A stretch of DNA of 64,000 bases from Gryganskiella cystojenkinii (lineage: Eukaryota > Mortierellomycota > Mortierellomycetes > Mortierellales > Mortierellaceae): the NCBI GenBank assembly GCA_015852425.1, contig JAAAIG010000036.1, positions 1-64,000 on the forward strand, given 5' to 3'. The position numbers and the translations under genes are program-made. Positions 31,050 to 43,500 of the stretch are shown here, in pieces. Position 1 is the stretch's first letter. Each line of letters starts with the position of its first letter. The notes under the pieces were generated by a model. That model saw only the letters and a list, made by a program, of their open reading frames with translations, was not told the origin of the DNA and made no database searches.

Positions 31050-32252
31050 ATGAGAGGCGTACCAATCAATCCATTGACCGTTTGCTACTCTGAGGTGCCC
31101 GAGTCAGTTCTGCAGATACTTTCTGCCTCGCCCGTTGCAAGCCGCATTATGTCGGATAGCCTCGAGGGCCAGATCATGCCTTCTGGTGTTGCCCAGAATC
31201 ATGCTATCCCATTTGAAGGCTTTTCCCTGTCATTCTGCCTTGCTAGCATGGTACGTATAACGTTCGTGGTCGTTCTATATGAAAGCAGCGGTTTTCTCAT
31301 CGAATCCAATAGGCTAACGACATTGCATTGAGCAAACCGGCATGGCTCAGCTATATGGTATACAGTGGCGGGCTTACGTTTTGCGGCGATACTAACCACC
31401 TTCGGATTCCGAATCCCGTTGCTGCCGAGCGCTTCGGAAATGCCATATTGCGCCGTCTGAAATGGCGCCTCGAAGATGTCGATCTCGCATTTCGCGACCT
31501 CGTGCTGAGCGGGAGTATACGCCAGGCACTCGAATTATACAAACGGGCTATGAAGTTCCGCGATGTGGGCGAGAATGACTTCAATAAACAGAGGAGAACC
31601 ACTGGGACTCTTTTCACTGTACACTTCTTTGCAATCCACATCCGTCGTTGCGGAAAATTGGGACGGAGACTCATATTACCAAAGTAACATGAAATTGGCA
31701 TCAAAGGCATGACAAGATCTAGTTGTAATAATCGTCCTTTTGCACTAATACTTTGTAACTACCTCAATTTTCTGCATGGCGACAATAGACGGCGGATCAA
31801 CCTGCTGATTCGGGTCCCGATGAAAAAACGAGTGATACTGTTGGAGTGGAAAGTAATTCAAATCGATTTCTTGGATATTGGCACGTCGCTAGGATACCAG
31901 GGAAAAGCCGAGAGTCTCAGTTGCATGGCCCATGCAGATGAAGTTCTTGATCTCCGGTTTGTCCGCGCGATTCATTGTGACAAGGACAGACCATCCGAAG
32001 TTGGATTTCAGATGACTCTATAAGAGGTGATAATAACAAATCACCACGTCAACAAATCGCAGAGAATGTCGCCAGCTCAGATATCACGAGGTTGAAGGAG
32101 GACAACCATGTTATAGCGTATTCGGTTGTTGTCATTGGATCTCGCCAGGTATTGTTTTGGGAGATGGTCGATGGATGTTTCCGAAAAGATCCACAGTTAG
32201 CCGACTGATTCGCACAAAGTTCAAGACGACGAATTTTCAGTGTAAACACCAT
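31050..32252 (+). pseudogene. Broken AAA-ATPase-like / PD-(D/E)XK nuclease gene
   Basis: Segments match the C-terminal half of the fungal AAA-ATPase-like plus PDDEXK_9 family. 31050-31250 and 31313-31590 join across a clean 62-bp intron and give WLSYMVYSGGLTF, then RIPNPVAAERFGNAIL and KFRDVGENDFNK. The frame then breaks. The nuclease core reappears at 31800-32030 with VILLEWKVIQIDFLDIG; the E-x-K of the active site is at 31844-31852. A last piece at 32040-32180 carries AYSVVVIGSRQVLFWEM. At least two frameshifts and stops separate the pieces, and the N-terminal ATPase part is missing. Related nuclease domains occur in fungal Crinkler-type effectors, so this could be a dead effector or a mobile-element gene. 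Confidence 0.55.
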
Positions 32253-33711
32253 GACTTCTCACAAACATTTGACATGCGGCATTCGATTTTTCGAATACAA
32301 ATGTGCATTCATGGGTACGGTTAATTCGAATAAAAAGGCTACTTTTACTCGATTCACTCTTTATTCAATCCATATTGAGTTGTGTTGAAGACAATGGAAG
32401 AAAGGAGCAGGGGAAAAGAGCGAGAATCCTGGGCGGTGGAAAAGGAGCGAGTTTTTGAGACGGATAGACAGAACACGAAGGCTTGTTTGTTCTGCAAAAA
32501 GTCAAGAACAGAGAATGCCTTGATTCTTCGCTCTTTGGTTCTCAAAAGTGGTCGACAGAGGATCGGCATCGGACCAGCTGTGGCAGTACGAGGTGGTTTG
32601 TCTTGAGTGGCCTTAGGATTGTCCCTATGCTGTCTCATCGGAGGCTGAGTCGTGAATGGCAGCCTCAACGTATGACAACGATAATGGAGGGGACAGATCC
32701 TTGTTGTTTGGTCATAGCACATTACAAACGCGTCGTTTGTCTCCTACGGAAACACACTCTCTAGCACACTCGTGCTTCGAGTCAACTAGGTGTTTTGAAT
32801 TGCTTGGCTCGCACTTATTTGTTGGCTTCTTTCACGTGTCTCCCTAGATGGATCTGCGGCAGACTACTAGCCTTGGCCGACACTTTATTTCAGGTACGCA
32901 CACAAGCACAGGCGGTACTACAGACAGACAAGACTCTTTCCCTTCATGCCTCCTTTAGCCCTCGTTTTTTTTTAATCGCAATCATAATGATGAGGAATGA
33001 GCACAACGAGTTTGACTGCTATTCATGCATCTCCACACTCTGATCGCTTTTCTGAAATGGCGACCTACCATCTACAAATGGACAGTGTGGGATCAAAATT
33101 GGAAGGGTTCAATATTCTATGCCAAGCCCACGCCTCTCTCCACGAGCAAGGTAGGAAGGGTACAAGAAAAGGAAACATGCGAGCGGTGGTAGTAGAATGT
33201 GGGGTCTGGGGAGCATTGATCCTTGGGGTATGATGCTGTGACGCTGTACGATTTTTGACGGGTAACGAAATCTGTTCACTTTATCTTTTTTTTTTTCAAA
33301 CGGCGACCCTTTTTCGCTTAGTTTTCGTCTTGGCGACCAAGGAGATGTGGTTGCCCCACAGGATCATGAGTAGCCCGTTTGAAGCACAGCGAGGGCAGAA
33401 GAGCGCAAGAAATGATGACAAGCATGCGTATGAGCACACCACTCTTTAAGGTCTTATCAGGTGGATGGGATCTTCACTTTGTTTTCTTTTTCTGTTTCTT
33501 CGCACGAGGTGAATAAAAGATAGTGCTCAACAATTTTGTTCGGTTTAACAAGACGACCTTCCCTTCATTTAAAGACGAACCCTCTTTTTTTTTTCTTGCT
33601 GTCTCACTCTTCTTTCTTTACTCTCAACTTTATCTTCACAGTCTCATCTCGCCTTGTTCGCCGCCCCTTCTTTTTTTACCTCCTCACAACACCAGAACTT
33701 CAACCATAATC
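32253..33711. other. Gene-free region upstream of the CRAL-TRIO gene
   Basis: About 1.4 kb with only short frames in all directions and no recognisable protein. The last 200 bases are T/C-rich (33560-33700), the leader of the next gene. Confidence 0.5.
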
Positions 33712-35325
33712 ATGTCTCTCACAGGAAAATCCTCAGACGGTACAGGGCACGCCGGCACCCTCACTGCCAAGCAATCCACCACCCTCAAGGAACTCTGGAA
33801 CGCCATCTACGACATTCAAGAGAAAGGCACCGTCACCATCGTTCCTGAACCCGCCCCTATCCCAGAGACTCCTGCTCCCGCCCCCGTCGCCTCTGGTTGG
33901 GGTGGTGGTTGGTTCGGATCCTCAGCTCCCGCTGCACCTACAGAGCCAGTGATCGAGCCCCCATTGACTCTCACCTTGGAAGAGATTGGCCTGACCGCCG
34001 AGCAATTGAGGACGGCACTCTGGAACAACGTCCTCGGTGACAGCCCAGATTCCTTGGTCTTGCGGTTCCTGAGGGCTCGCAAGTGGCATGTCGGTAATGC
34101 CCTCCAGATGTTACTGAAGGCGTTCAAGTGGCGTCTGGACGAGAACGTAGAGGACGTCAAGGTCCTGGGCGATAACGAACTTGATGAGAAGTACCCCAAG
34201 TTCAAGAGCCAGCTGGAGATGGGTAAATTTTTCGTTCATGGAACCGATAAGCTTGGTCAGCCTGTTGTGTAAGTTCCTTTGCTCCATTTTCATCCTTTTT
34301 TTGTGGATGCGAAAGAGCAAAGAGTTGAAAAGTTGCCGATCCGAGAACAGGATGGAAGATACTGGATATGAGGAGGTTCGAGCAACAGCTACATGTGCTG
34401 TTCGTTCTACAGAGGACACTTGGAACACATCTTTCTACTTTTCAATGTGTCAACAAAAAAAAAAATGAGAGCAATTGGCGTCGTTGTGGGGGGGACAAAA
34501 TCACAGTTTTGTCCATGGCAAGGATTCTCCAACAAAAACTTGACCTCAGTGGCTGTATAAAGAGACTTTTGGTGTCTGGTCGCTTACCCTTTTGCTTCTT
34601 GTTGTTGATCACATAATAGCTACCTGAACGTCCACTTGCACAGACCCGCCGATCAGGATTACAAGACCCTGGAGCGCTTGACGATTTATTTGATGGAGAC
34701 TGGTCGTCTGTTGATCCAACCCCCTGTTGAAACTGTGGCTTTGATATTTGATCTCTCTGGATTCGGACTCGGCAACATGGATTACAACTTGGTCAAGTTC
34801 TTGGTCCAGTGCTTTGAGGCCTACTACCCTGAATCACTTGGAGCCATCATGGTTCACAAGTCTCCCTTGGTATTCTGGGGAGTCTGGAAGATCATTGAGC
34901 CCTGGCTGGACCCCGTTGTTGCCTCCAAGATCCGATTCACGTCTACCGATCAGGAGTTGCTCGAGTTCATCCCTGCTGACCATTTGCCCGCCAGTTTCCA
35001 GGGTGTTGGATTGGACCAGTTCAAGTACGAGTACTTGCCTCCAGTCGAGGGCGAGAACGACAAGATGCAAGACAAGGCCACGTTGGAGACCCTGACCGAG
35101 CAATGGAAGTCATTGACAGCACAATACGATTCGCAGACCAAGATCTGGATTAAGGGTGGTGAGACTGTGGACTCAAAGCGGGAAGAGATCGCCAAGGCCC
35201 TGCACACGCAATACTACAAGTTGCAACCCTACATCCGTGCACGGAATCAGTTCCAGCGCAAGGACGCGACCGGACACTCTATCCTTCAGGCCGATGGTAC
35301 CGCTAAGTGGATCTACAAGAACTAG
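33712..35325 (+). CDS. Sec14-like CRAL-TRIO lipid transfer protein
   Basis: Exons 33712-34268 and 34620-35325, joined in frame across a 351-bp intron, encode 420 residues. A Pro/Ala/Trp-rich N-terminal part (about 45-85) is followed by the CRAL-TRIO N domain (LTAEQLRTALWNNVLG, then LRFLRARKWHVGNALQML). The lipid-binding CRAL-TRIO domain has VYLNVHLHRPADQDY, LIFDLSGFGLGNMDYNLVKF, CFEAYYPESLGAIMVHKSPL and PWLDPVVASKIRF. This resembles fungal Csr1/Sfh-type phosphatidylinositol transfer proteins, which exchange PI and other lipids between membranes and support lipid signalling. The C-terminal 100 residues are charged and helical. The intron is longer than others in the window; I found no element in it. 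Confidence 0.88.
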
Positions 35326-36571
35326 ACGATAGAGACATCGTAGACGACTACTCCATGTATTTTATTCAAAATAATATCTTTTTCAAGTCTGTTGATACCA
35401 TTACCTATCATCGCCCAACGACCTACATCTTAGAGAACTTGGTGTCGAAGTTGTTTCGAGCATCGAAGGTTCTCGGCATTGCTTGCAGTCCTGACGTTTT
35501 CTTTGCGTTGGACCAATAAAGTTGGGTATCCGGATTCCTTGTCCTTTTTTCCCGTGTCCTGATCTTCACGTTTTTTTTCATTAAGAATCAAGGGAGCAGT
35601 CGACAATGGAGAGCGAAGCCACCAGCACCTACTGTCTTCTCCACACCAATGACAAGGGAGGATGACAGGAAAAAGAGTAAACAAAAGACATCCACCTTCG
35701 AACATTACCTGGAATTCGGGCTTGCCTGCCATGAGTAAAGGTGCCTAATGAGGGTCTGCAAAAGAGGAGGACCATCATTCGAACGATCGATCATTATTAA
35801 GAGCACGCCTTTTTATATTTTATTTTTGTTTTTTTTATTTATTTTTGTTTCTTATATTCGTCTAGTCACTGCAAGCTCGAGTAACAGGGCGGGTCTTGCT
35901 TAGGTCCAATACTCCCAAATTTGAACAGCTAGACTATCATTGCAGTGGAACGTTGTCGGTAGTGCTGCTATAGATGTCTTCCTGTTCATTCACGTATCAT
36001 GTTCCCGAGACCCAGGAGACTGTACAAATTATGGTGCGAGGTTGTCTCCGGAAAGAATTCGTTTCTGTTGATCGCAGAAAATGACGAACACGCGTCATTG
36101 GCACTGGGACGAGGGAGGGGAGCAAATCCTGGCGGGTGAGTGCGCAGGTCGATGGGCCGATATTGGAGCTGGTGCTCATAAAAAGGCGATCCAGAATAGC
36201 AGTGCCACTGTGGAGGTATCTGAAGAGACATTATTCGATGCCCTGTAGGCCTATACCTACAGCCATGAGTGGTGGCACGTAGGGAGCTTATCCTTGATAG
36301 AACACCAAGGGGTCTTCGACTTACTATTCAGCGGCGCCGCCCTAGGCACAGCCTCTGGATTATTATTAGTACCCTGACATGTGACCAAGTTATGCGCACC
36401 AGTCCAGAGAGATCCGGTGGTGGTTGGTCATGAGTGGGTGCTATTGGGGTAGAAGGTAAGACAGAGGAGTCACCGGGGCGAGATTGTTAACTCTTGAAGG
36501 CGGATGAGGTGAAGAAGAAGCAGAACGATAATAATAATAATAGTAAGACGACTGAGAAAGTGAAAGCGGCT
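35326..36571. other. 3' flank of CRAL-TRIO gene and gene-free DNA
   Basis: AATAAA at about 35514-35519 may be the poly-A signal of the CRAL-TRIO gene. The rest has no credible ORF. An (AAT)n-like run lies near 36528-36541, just before the first 28S fragment. Confidence 0.45.
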
Positions 36572-36620
36572 GGGATAAATAATAGCTGGCTTGTGGCAGT
36601 CAAGCGTTCAAAGCGATGCT

Positions 36621-36656
<36 letters not shown>

Positions 36657-36701
36657 ACTGTAGTAGAATTCAGCAAGCCTTGGGTTGTTCACCCCTGATT
36701 A

Positions 36702-36739
<38 letters not shown>

Positions 36740-36794
36740 TAATTTTTTGATTTTTATCCTACTGATGAAATGTTGTGTTGTTGCAATAGTAATC
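36572..36794 (+). pseudogene. Fragment of 28S rRNA gene (domain VI region), relic 1
   Basis: From GGGATAA / CTGGCTTGTGGCAGTCAAGC through TTTTTGATCCTTCGATGTCGG, then GGGAACGTGAGCTGGGTTTA, AGACCGTCG and GAGACAGGTTA to CTACTGATGA and TTGCAATAGTAATC, the order and sequence follow the fungal 25S/28S rRNA just upstream of the sarcin-ricin loop. There are scattered substitutions and small insertions, for example 7 bp within GGGATAACTGG and extra T/A near 36745. It is a decayed copy, not a functional rDNA unit; the sarcin-ricin sequence itself is missing. Confidence 0.82.
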
Positions 36795-37514
36795 AAAGTT
36801 GGTGTTTCCGACACATGAAAAGATTGCTTGATGCGGCACGGTGATTAATTAATGAACAAGAGTTCATGGGTGGGACTTGATCCAAGGGTTATTCCGAGGA
36901 GCGCTGAGGTAAATAAAGAGACTGGCGCAAAGAGTACCGAAATAGAATTCGGGGTATTCTTTGAGCCCATTTCTACCTCTTCATTGTCAACACCCTCTCA
37001 TACCATTGACGCGTTCACTTCCAGATATGAGTGAGTTCCTCTGAAATATGTCATGTGCATCACGAAGGGGTACCCTGGACGTGCTAATCATACGCTTGAC
37101 AAGCCTCCTACAGCGTAAATAAGGATAGGCATTATTGAAGGACTCTTCGAGTTCCAGAGTTCATGAGCACGGAACTGTACTGTTAGAGTTCGGCAATTTG
37201 TTTCCTCTTTTCCTTCATGTCATGAGAGCCTATGTGCGTTACACGAGGGCGAGGGAGAGAAATGTGCTACAAAGAATGGGTGGATTTGACCAATGCTGAA
37301 GCATTCTTCCCTTCTTTCGCTGCTTTCCGTTCTTCCCGTTACGACCATCCCTTACCATCACATCGATTCTCACTCTCTTCTGTCTCTTGTAAGTCTGAGC
37401 TTGATCTCTTTAGGTACAGTGCCGTGGCGCCTAGTATAGTTGACAGAACGGTTACTAACATTGCCGCCATCTACTCCATGATTGTCAAGACCAGAAAGAA
37501 TTCAAGGAAGCGAC
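36795..37514. other. Region upstream of the NACHT-WD40 gene
   Basis: No gene seen. Some C/T-rich sequence at 37300-37390 may be the leader or promoter of the NACHT gene. Confidence 0.4.
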
Positions 37515-40500
37515 ATGTTCGGTGGTGCGTTTTCATCCTCGCGAAGGGCGTCCTCGCCACAAAAGGAGCTGGAGCTTGCCAACTTTCATCTTGATAATGC
37601 GCGCAAAACCAAGGATGCCCAGATTGTGTTGATGATATGCGATGACGCCGAAGCCGCATTATCCCGGATGAAAAGAGCTGCGAAAAAGACTCTTACGTGT
37701 CCTCTGTCTGTCGAGGATCAAGCCCTGCGCGATGGATTTGCCGGTGCCTATCTCGAGCATGCTAAATTAATGGAGAGTTTAGGCTATAGTGAGATGGCGC
37801 AGGTGAGCTACAAGAGGGCAGAAAAGTGGGGGTAAGTGACAGGTATCTCCCGTACCTGTTCGCATTAGCTGGCTACTTCGTATGTCGTACCTAACACATC
37901 TCTCGATTTGTTTACTGTCCTCTGCCTTCAATAGCCAAGTGCGTCCTGCAATTTCCTCTGCCACTGACAGCACCGGCCGCAACAATGCGCCAATCCCTGA
38001 GAATATCTTCCCTGATGACACGCGTCTACCCACTGTCAAGTGCACGTTGCCGGACGCAGATGAGCGACTCAGTGACACTTCCCAACTCGCTTACTGCCTT
38101 AGCCTTCTGCAAGTGGTGCCGTCACCCGACGAGGTCTTTGAGCCAGCCGCAGGAAATTGGGTGAAATCCACAGAAAGAATGCGGAGGAGAAGGAAAGACT
38201 CAGGACGCTGGCGACAGATCTGATCAGGGCATTCACTCGCGATGAGCTCAAGGATGCCAAGGCCGTCGTAGAGATCGTGTGCCTGGGCCCGGTTCTCGAG
38301 AAAGATGATTTTCATCATTTGCTCATGCTATTTGTCAATGGCATCGAACAGTACAGCTTGCTAGATATCCATTCTCTCGAGGGGCTGGCGCAACTGATAC
38401 AAGGCGCTCCCCCGAGTTACCTCGACGCTGATGACCTAGTCACGATTTTACGAATCCTCAACACGCGCCTACAAGACACTCACAATCAATCTCCAGCTCA
38501 TATCTACCATCTGACACTCGCAGTGTCTAACGTCCTGGATGCCATGGCTGATATCAAGGTTTCAGGTTTAGAGCGCGTAGAGCTGCATGAGCCGCTCTCT
38601 GCTTATTTGAATGGGCTGAAAGGCAGCAACAGCCCTTACTTGGTGTACCAGGCTGCATATGCCTTCCAAGCGCTGCAGTGCGTCCCAGACAACGAATCAC
38701 CCTGGCAGGCAACGATGCGGCGGACTGGAGTTGTTTTGAAAGGGGTCTCGGGGCTAGTAAGCGCGGTAAAAGGTCTGGACGTCAATGGCTTTATCGCAGG
38801 ACTCGGGCATCTTCAGGAGGGACTGGATGAGGTCATCCAGGTAGCGAAAATCGGTTACGAAGGCGTGAGCGCACTGGTTGAGGGGGGACAAGGGCTGCTA
38901 GAGTCTCTCAAAGTCGGTCTCAGTTTCAACCAGAAACGCGCCTGGTATACAGCACTGCGTGGTGCAGACATACTGCTTCGGGACGGGCAACTCGCCAAGT
39001 TCAAGACCCTGGTCTGCGAAGCGCCTTGCCGGCTCGATGTGGCCTTTCAGCTGGGAGTATGCCAGCGCCTCGGGGACCTTACTGCCGATCCACGGTGGGA
39101 CTCCGAGTCTCGCCAAGGTGCTGCTGCATTTCTATGCGAGATTTACCGGAACGATGCGGTGTGGGGTCAGCAACCCCTCATCAAGCAATGGATCCTGCAC
39201 ATTCTTATGCAGTTGGTTTCCATGTTTGGCCCAGCTTTGCCAGGTACGTGTTATGATGGAAAAGGCGCACAGTACACCAGCTTCTTTTCGTGAAAGATAG
39301 AGCTCACTGACAGCACGCACTAACGGCATTTGCAACACCTTATTGTGACCTATACAATGCATAGGCGTCGAATCTTTACTGCAGGAGCTTGAATCGAATG
39401 GTGATGAGGCGAAAAGGATTCTTTATCGGGATTGCCGAAAGGAGAATCGAAGCTTACGTCCACTACAAGTCCACGTACCAACCATCACGTCTCCATCATT
39501 GCTTGATCTTGTTCAAAACAAGCCCGATGTTGAAGCCGACCTGAGACGACTGAGAAAGCAACGATTGAAGGAACGAAGTGAAGCCGTTTACATCCCTCCT
39601 CAAGCCAAAACTAACCTGCAAGCGTCCGATGACAACCTATTCGACTTGACAAGAGAAGTTGAAGGCTTCCTGAACAGTGACCATGAAGTGATGCTCGTAC
39701 AAGGCGATTCGGGCGGTGGCAAGTCGACCTTTAACCGGCAGCTCGAGTGCAACTTGTGGGATGCCTACAAGAAAAAGGAAGGCCGAATTCCACTCTTTAT
39801 CAGCTTGCCCACAATCGATAAGCCAGAACAGGATCTAATCACCAAGCACCTACGGAAGGCAGAATTTACCGACTCCCAAATCCGAGAGCTGAAAGACTAC
39901 CGCAAATTCATCTTGATTTGTGACGGATATGATGAGAGCCAGCAAACACACAACCTGTACATGAGCAATCGACTGAATCAGCCGGGAGAATGGAGTGCTC
40001 AGATGGTAATTAGCTGCCGCAGCGAATACCTTGGTCTTGATTATCGGGATCGGTTCCAACCAGCAGATCGCAGTCATCAAGCACGGCCAGCCTTGTTTCA
40101 AGAAGCGGTCATTGCGCCATTCTCTAAAGATCAAGTTCAAGAGTACATCCGAAAATATGTGTCTGCGATGGCACCGCTCTGGCAAGTGACGGACTACCGG
40201 CGGGCACTTGATATGATCCCTAACCTGCAAGACCTGGTCAAGAACCCGTTTATGTTAACGCTCTCCCTGGAGGTGTTGCCACGCACGGTGCATCCAGGAC
40301 AAGACCTCTCGTCCATCCGGGTCACTAGAGTCGCATTGTATGACCAGTTCATGGAACAGTGGCTTGAACGCGGCAAGAAGAGGCTTGGGGGGAAAGACTT
40401 GAGTCCTCAAGCGAGGACGGACTTTGAGAGACTGAGCGATGAAGGCTTTACTCAGAACGGCATGGAATTTCTCAAGGATTTGGCTGGTGCAATCTACGAG

Positions 40501-43500
40501 CATCAGGCAGGTAATCCCGTGGTAGCCTATTCGCACAAACGAGACCAAGAGACATGGAAAAAAGCGTTTTTCTCTCGGGAAGACGAGAATCAGCTCCTGC
40601 TGGAAGCGAGTCCTCTGACCCGCAGTGGCAATCAGTACCGGTTTATCCATAAATCATTGCTGGAATACTGCTTGGCACGTGCGGTGTTTGAGCCACGAGA
40701 CGTGGATAGCGCAAGGCGCGCGGCCTTAAATGAAGCCCTGCCGCGTCGAGGGAGCGTCCATTCCGCCATGAGCTTTGAAAACCAGGCTTTTGTAGAGGAA
40801 TCCGTGACAGTCATTGAAAAGTCCCTGCTCGACTCGCCCTTGGCACGCGAAAGCTTTGTGGGCCAGCCGTCGATTCTACAATTTTTAGCAGAGCGTGTAC
40901 AACAGGAACCTCTCTTCAATCAGCAACTGCTCGCAATGATCGAATTATCCAAAGTCGACAAACAGGCACACAAGGCGGCGGCTAATGCGATCACGATATT
41001 AGTCAGAGCCGGGGAACGGTTCAATGGTGCGGACCTAACAGGCGTCAGGATTCCAGGGGCTGATCTGACTGGTGGAGAATTCGATTCTGCGCAGTTACAA
41101 GGCGCGGATTTGAGGAAGGTCAATCTTCGCAATGTTTGGTTGCGTCAAGCCGATTTGAGTGGAGCACGGATGACAGGCGTACAGTTTGGCGAATGGCCAT
41201 ATCTCACAGAAGACAGCGCGGTGCTTTCTATCGCGTATTCGCCCGATGGGAAGACCTGTGCAGTGGGCACTGACGCCGGAACGATCAGCGTGTACGACAC
41301 CGCGACTTGGGCAAAAAACCACACTTTACACGGCCATAGCGGACGTGTTACGAGCGTGGTATACTCGCCAAGTGGCCAGCAGATAGCCTCGGGAAGTCAT
41401 GACACGACGGTGCGCCTGTGGGACGCACAAACTGGCGAACCCGGTCCCATCTTAAGCGGCCATACCAAGAACGTTAGAAGCGTGCTGTATTCACCCAGCG
41501 GCCAGCAGATCGCCTCGAGCAGTGAGGGCTACACTGTGCGGCTGTGGGAGGCACAAACCGGTGCACCTGGACCCACCTTAAGCTGTAGTGACAGCTCCGC
41601 AAGAAGCGTTGTATATTCACCAAGCGGCCAGCAGATCGCCTTGGGAGATGGTCACATGGTGCGGCTGTGGGATGCACAAACTGGCACGCCTGGTCCCATC
41701 TTAAGCGGTGGTGAAACCTATGTGACAAGCATTGTGTATTCGCCAAGTGGCCAGCAGATCGCCTCCGGGGGAAGTTCTGACAATACGGTGCGGCTGTGGG
41801 ACGCGCAAACCGGTGCACCCGGTACCATCTTACGTGGTCACACCCACAGAGTTAACAGTGTGGTGTACTCGCCAAGCGGCAAGCAGATCGCGTCAGGAAG
41901 TATGGACAGTACGGTCCGGTTATGGGACGCACATACCGGTGCACCCGGTGCCATCTTAAGCGGTCATTCCAAGAATATTGTTAGCCTGGTTTATTCGCCT
42001 AGTGGCCAGCAGATCGCCTCCGGCAGTAATGATATGACAGTGCGGCTGTGGGACGTGCAAACTGGTGCACCTGGACCCATCTTAAGTGGTCATACCAGTT
42101 GGATCACGAGCGTGGAGTATTCGCCCAGCGGCCAGCAGATAGCCTCGGGCAGTTACGACTACACGGTTCGGCTGTGGGACACACAAACCATTGCATCTAG
42201 TCTCAAACTAAGCGGCCATACCGAGGGAGTTAACAGCGTGGAATATTCGCCGAGCGGCCAGCAGATCGCCTCGGGCAGTTATGACAATACGGTTCGGTTG
42301 TGGGACGCGCAAACCGGAGCACCCGGTCCCACCTTAAGCGACCTGGCCGAGGGGGTTAACAGCAGTTACGACTTAAGCGACTATATCGACGGGGTTAACA
42401 GAGTGGTGTATTCGCCAAGCGGACAGCAGATCGCCTCTGGAAGTCGGAACTCTACTATTCGGCTGTGGGACGCGCAAACCTGTGCACTCGGTCCTATCTT
42501 AATTGGCCATGACTACGATGTTAGAAGCGTAGTATATTCACCAAGTGGCCAACAGATCGCTTCGGGAAGTGATGACAATACAGTGCGGGTGTGGGACGCA
42601 GAAACTGGTGCACCTGGACCCATTTTAAGTGGTCATACCGGATATATCACGAGCGTGGTGTATTCGCCCAATGGCCAGCAGATCGCCTCGGGCAGTTACG
42701 ACAACACGGTTCGGTTGTGGGACGCACAAACCAATTCACCCGGTCTCATACTAAGCGGCCATACCGAGGGTGTTAACTGTGTGGTGTATTCGCCAAGTGG
42801 CCAGCAGATCGCCTCGGGAAGTGAGGATGAGACGGTTCGGCTGTGGGACGCACAAACTGGTGAACCCGGTCCCATCTTAAGCGGTCATACCGAGAAGGTT
42901 AGAATCGTGGTGTATTCATCCAGCGGCCAGCAGATCGCCTCGGGCAGTTACGATAAGACAGTGCGGCTGTGGGACGCGCAAACCGGTTCACCTGGCCCCA
43001 TCTTAAGCGGCCATACCTGGGGAGTTAACAGCGTGGTGTATTCGCCCAGCGGCAAGAAGATTGCTTCGGGCAGTTCCGACAGTACAGTGCGGCTGTGGGA
43101 TGTGAAGTCCAGTCATTGTTTGGCAGTCGTTGAAGATTTTCATGGACCCATCGCAAGCATTGCCTGGAACGTAACTCACAACGGCGAGTTTTTCGCAACC
43201 GGCTGCTACGATAAGACTGTTCGCTTGTGGCAGGTCATAGAAGAGGGCGATTGCTATAAGGTGCGCCTGCAATGGAGTTCTATGCATGATAGACTTACTG
43301 TATCTGGCACCACTATCCAAAGCGTGCAAGGCCTAAGCAGGATTAATATGCATTTGTTAAAGCAGCGCGGCGCTGTGGGCAAGCCAGTTCCCCCTACGGG
43401 CCTCCGTGAGGCTAGTGCGAAGCTAATCAGCATGGCATCGATGGTATCTCATTTCATGTTGCCGTCAAATCACAGCAGCTCGAATGCTTCCCCTGAGACC

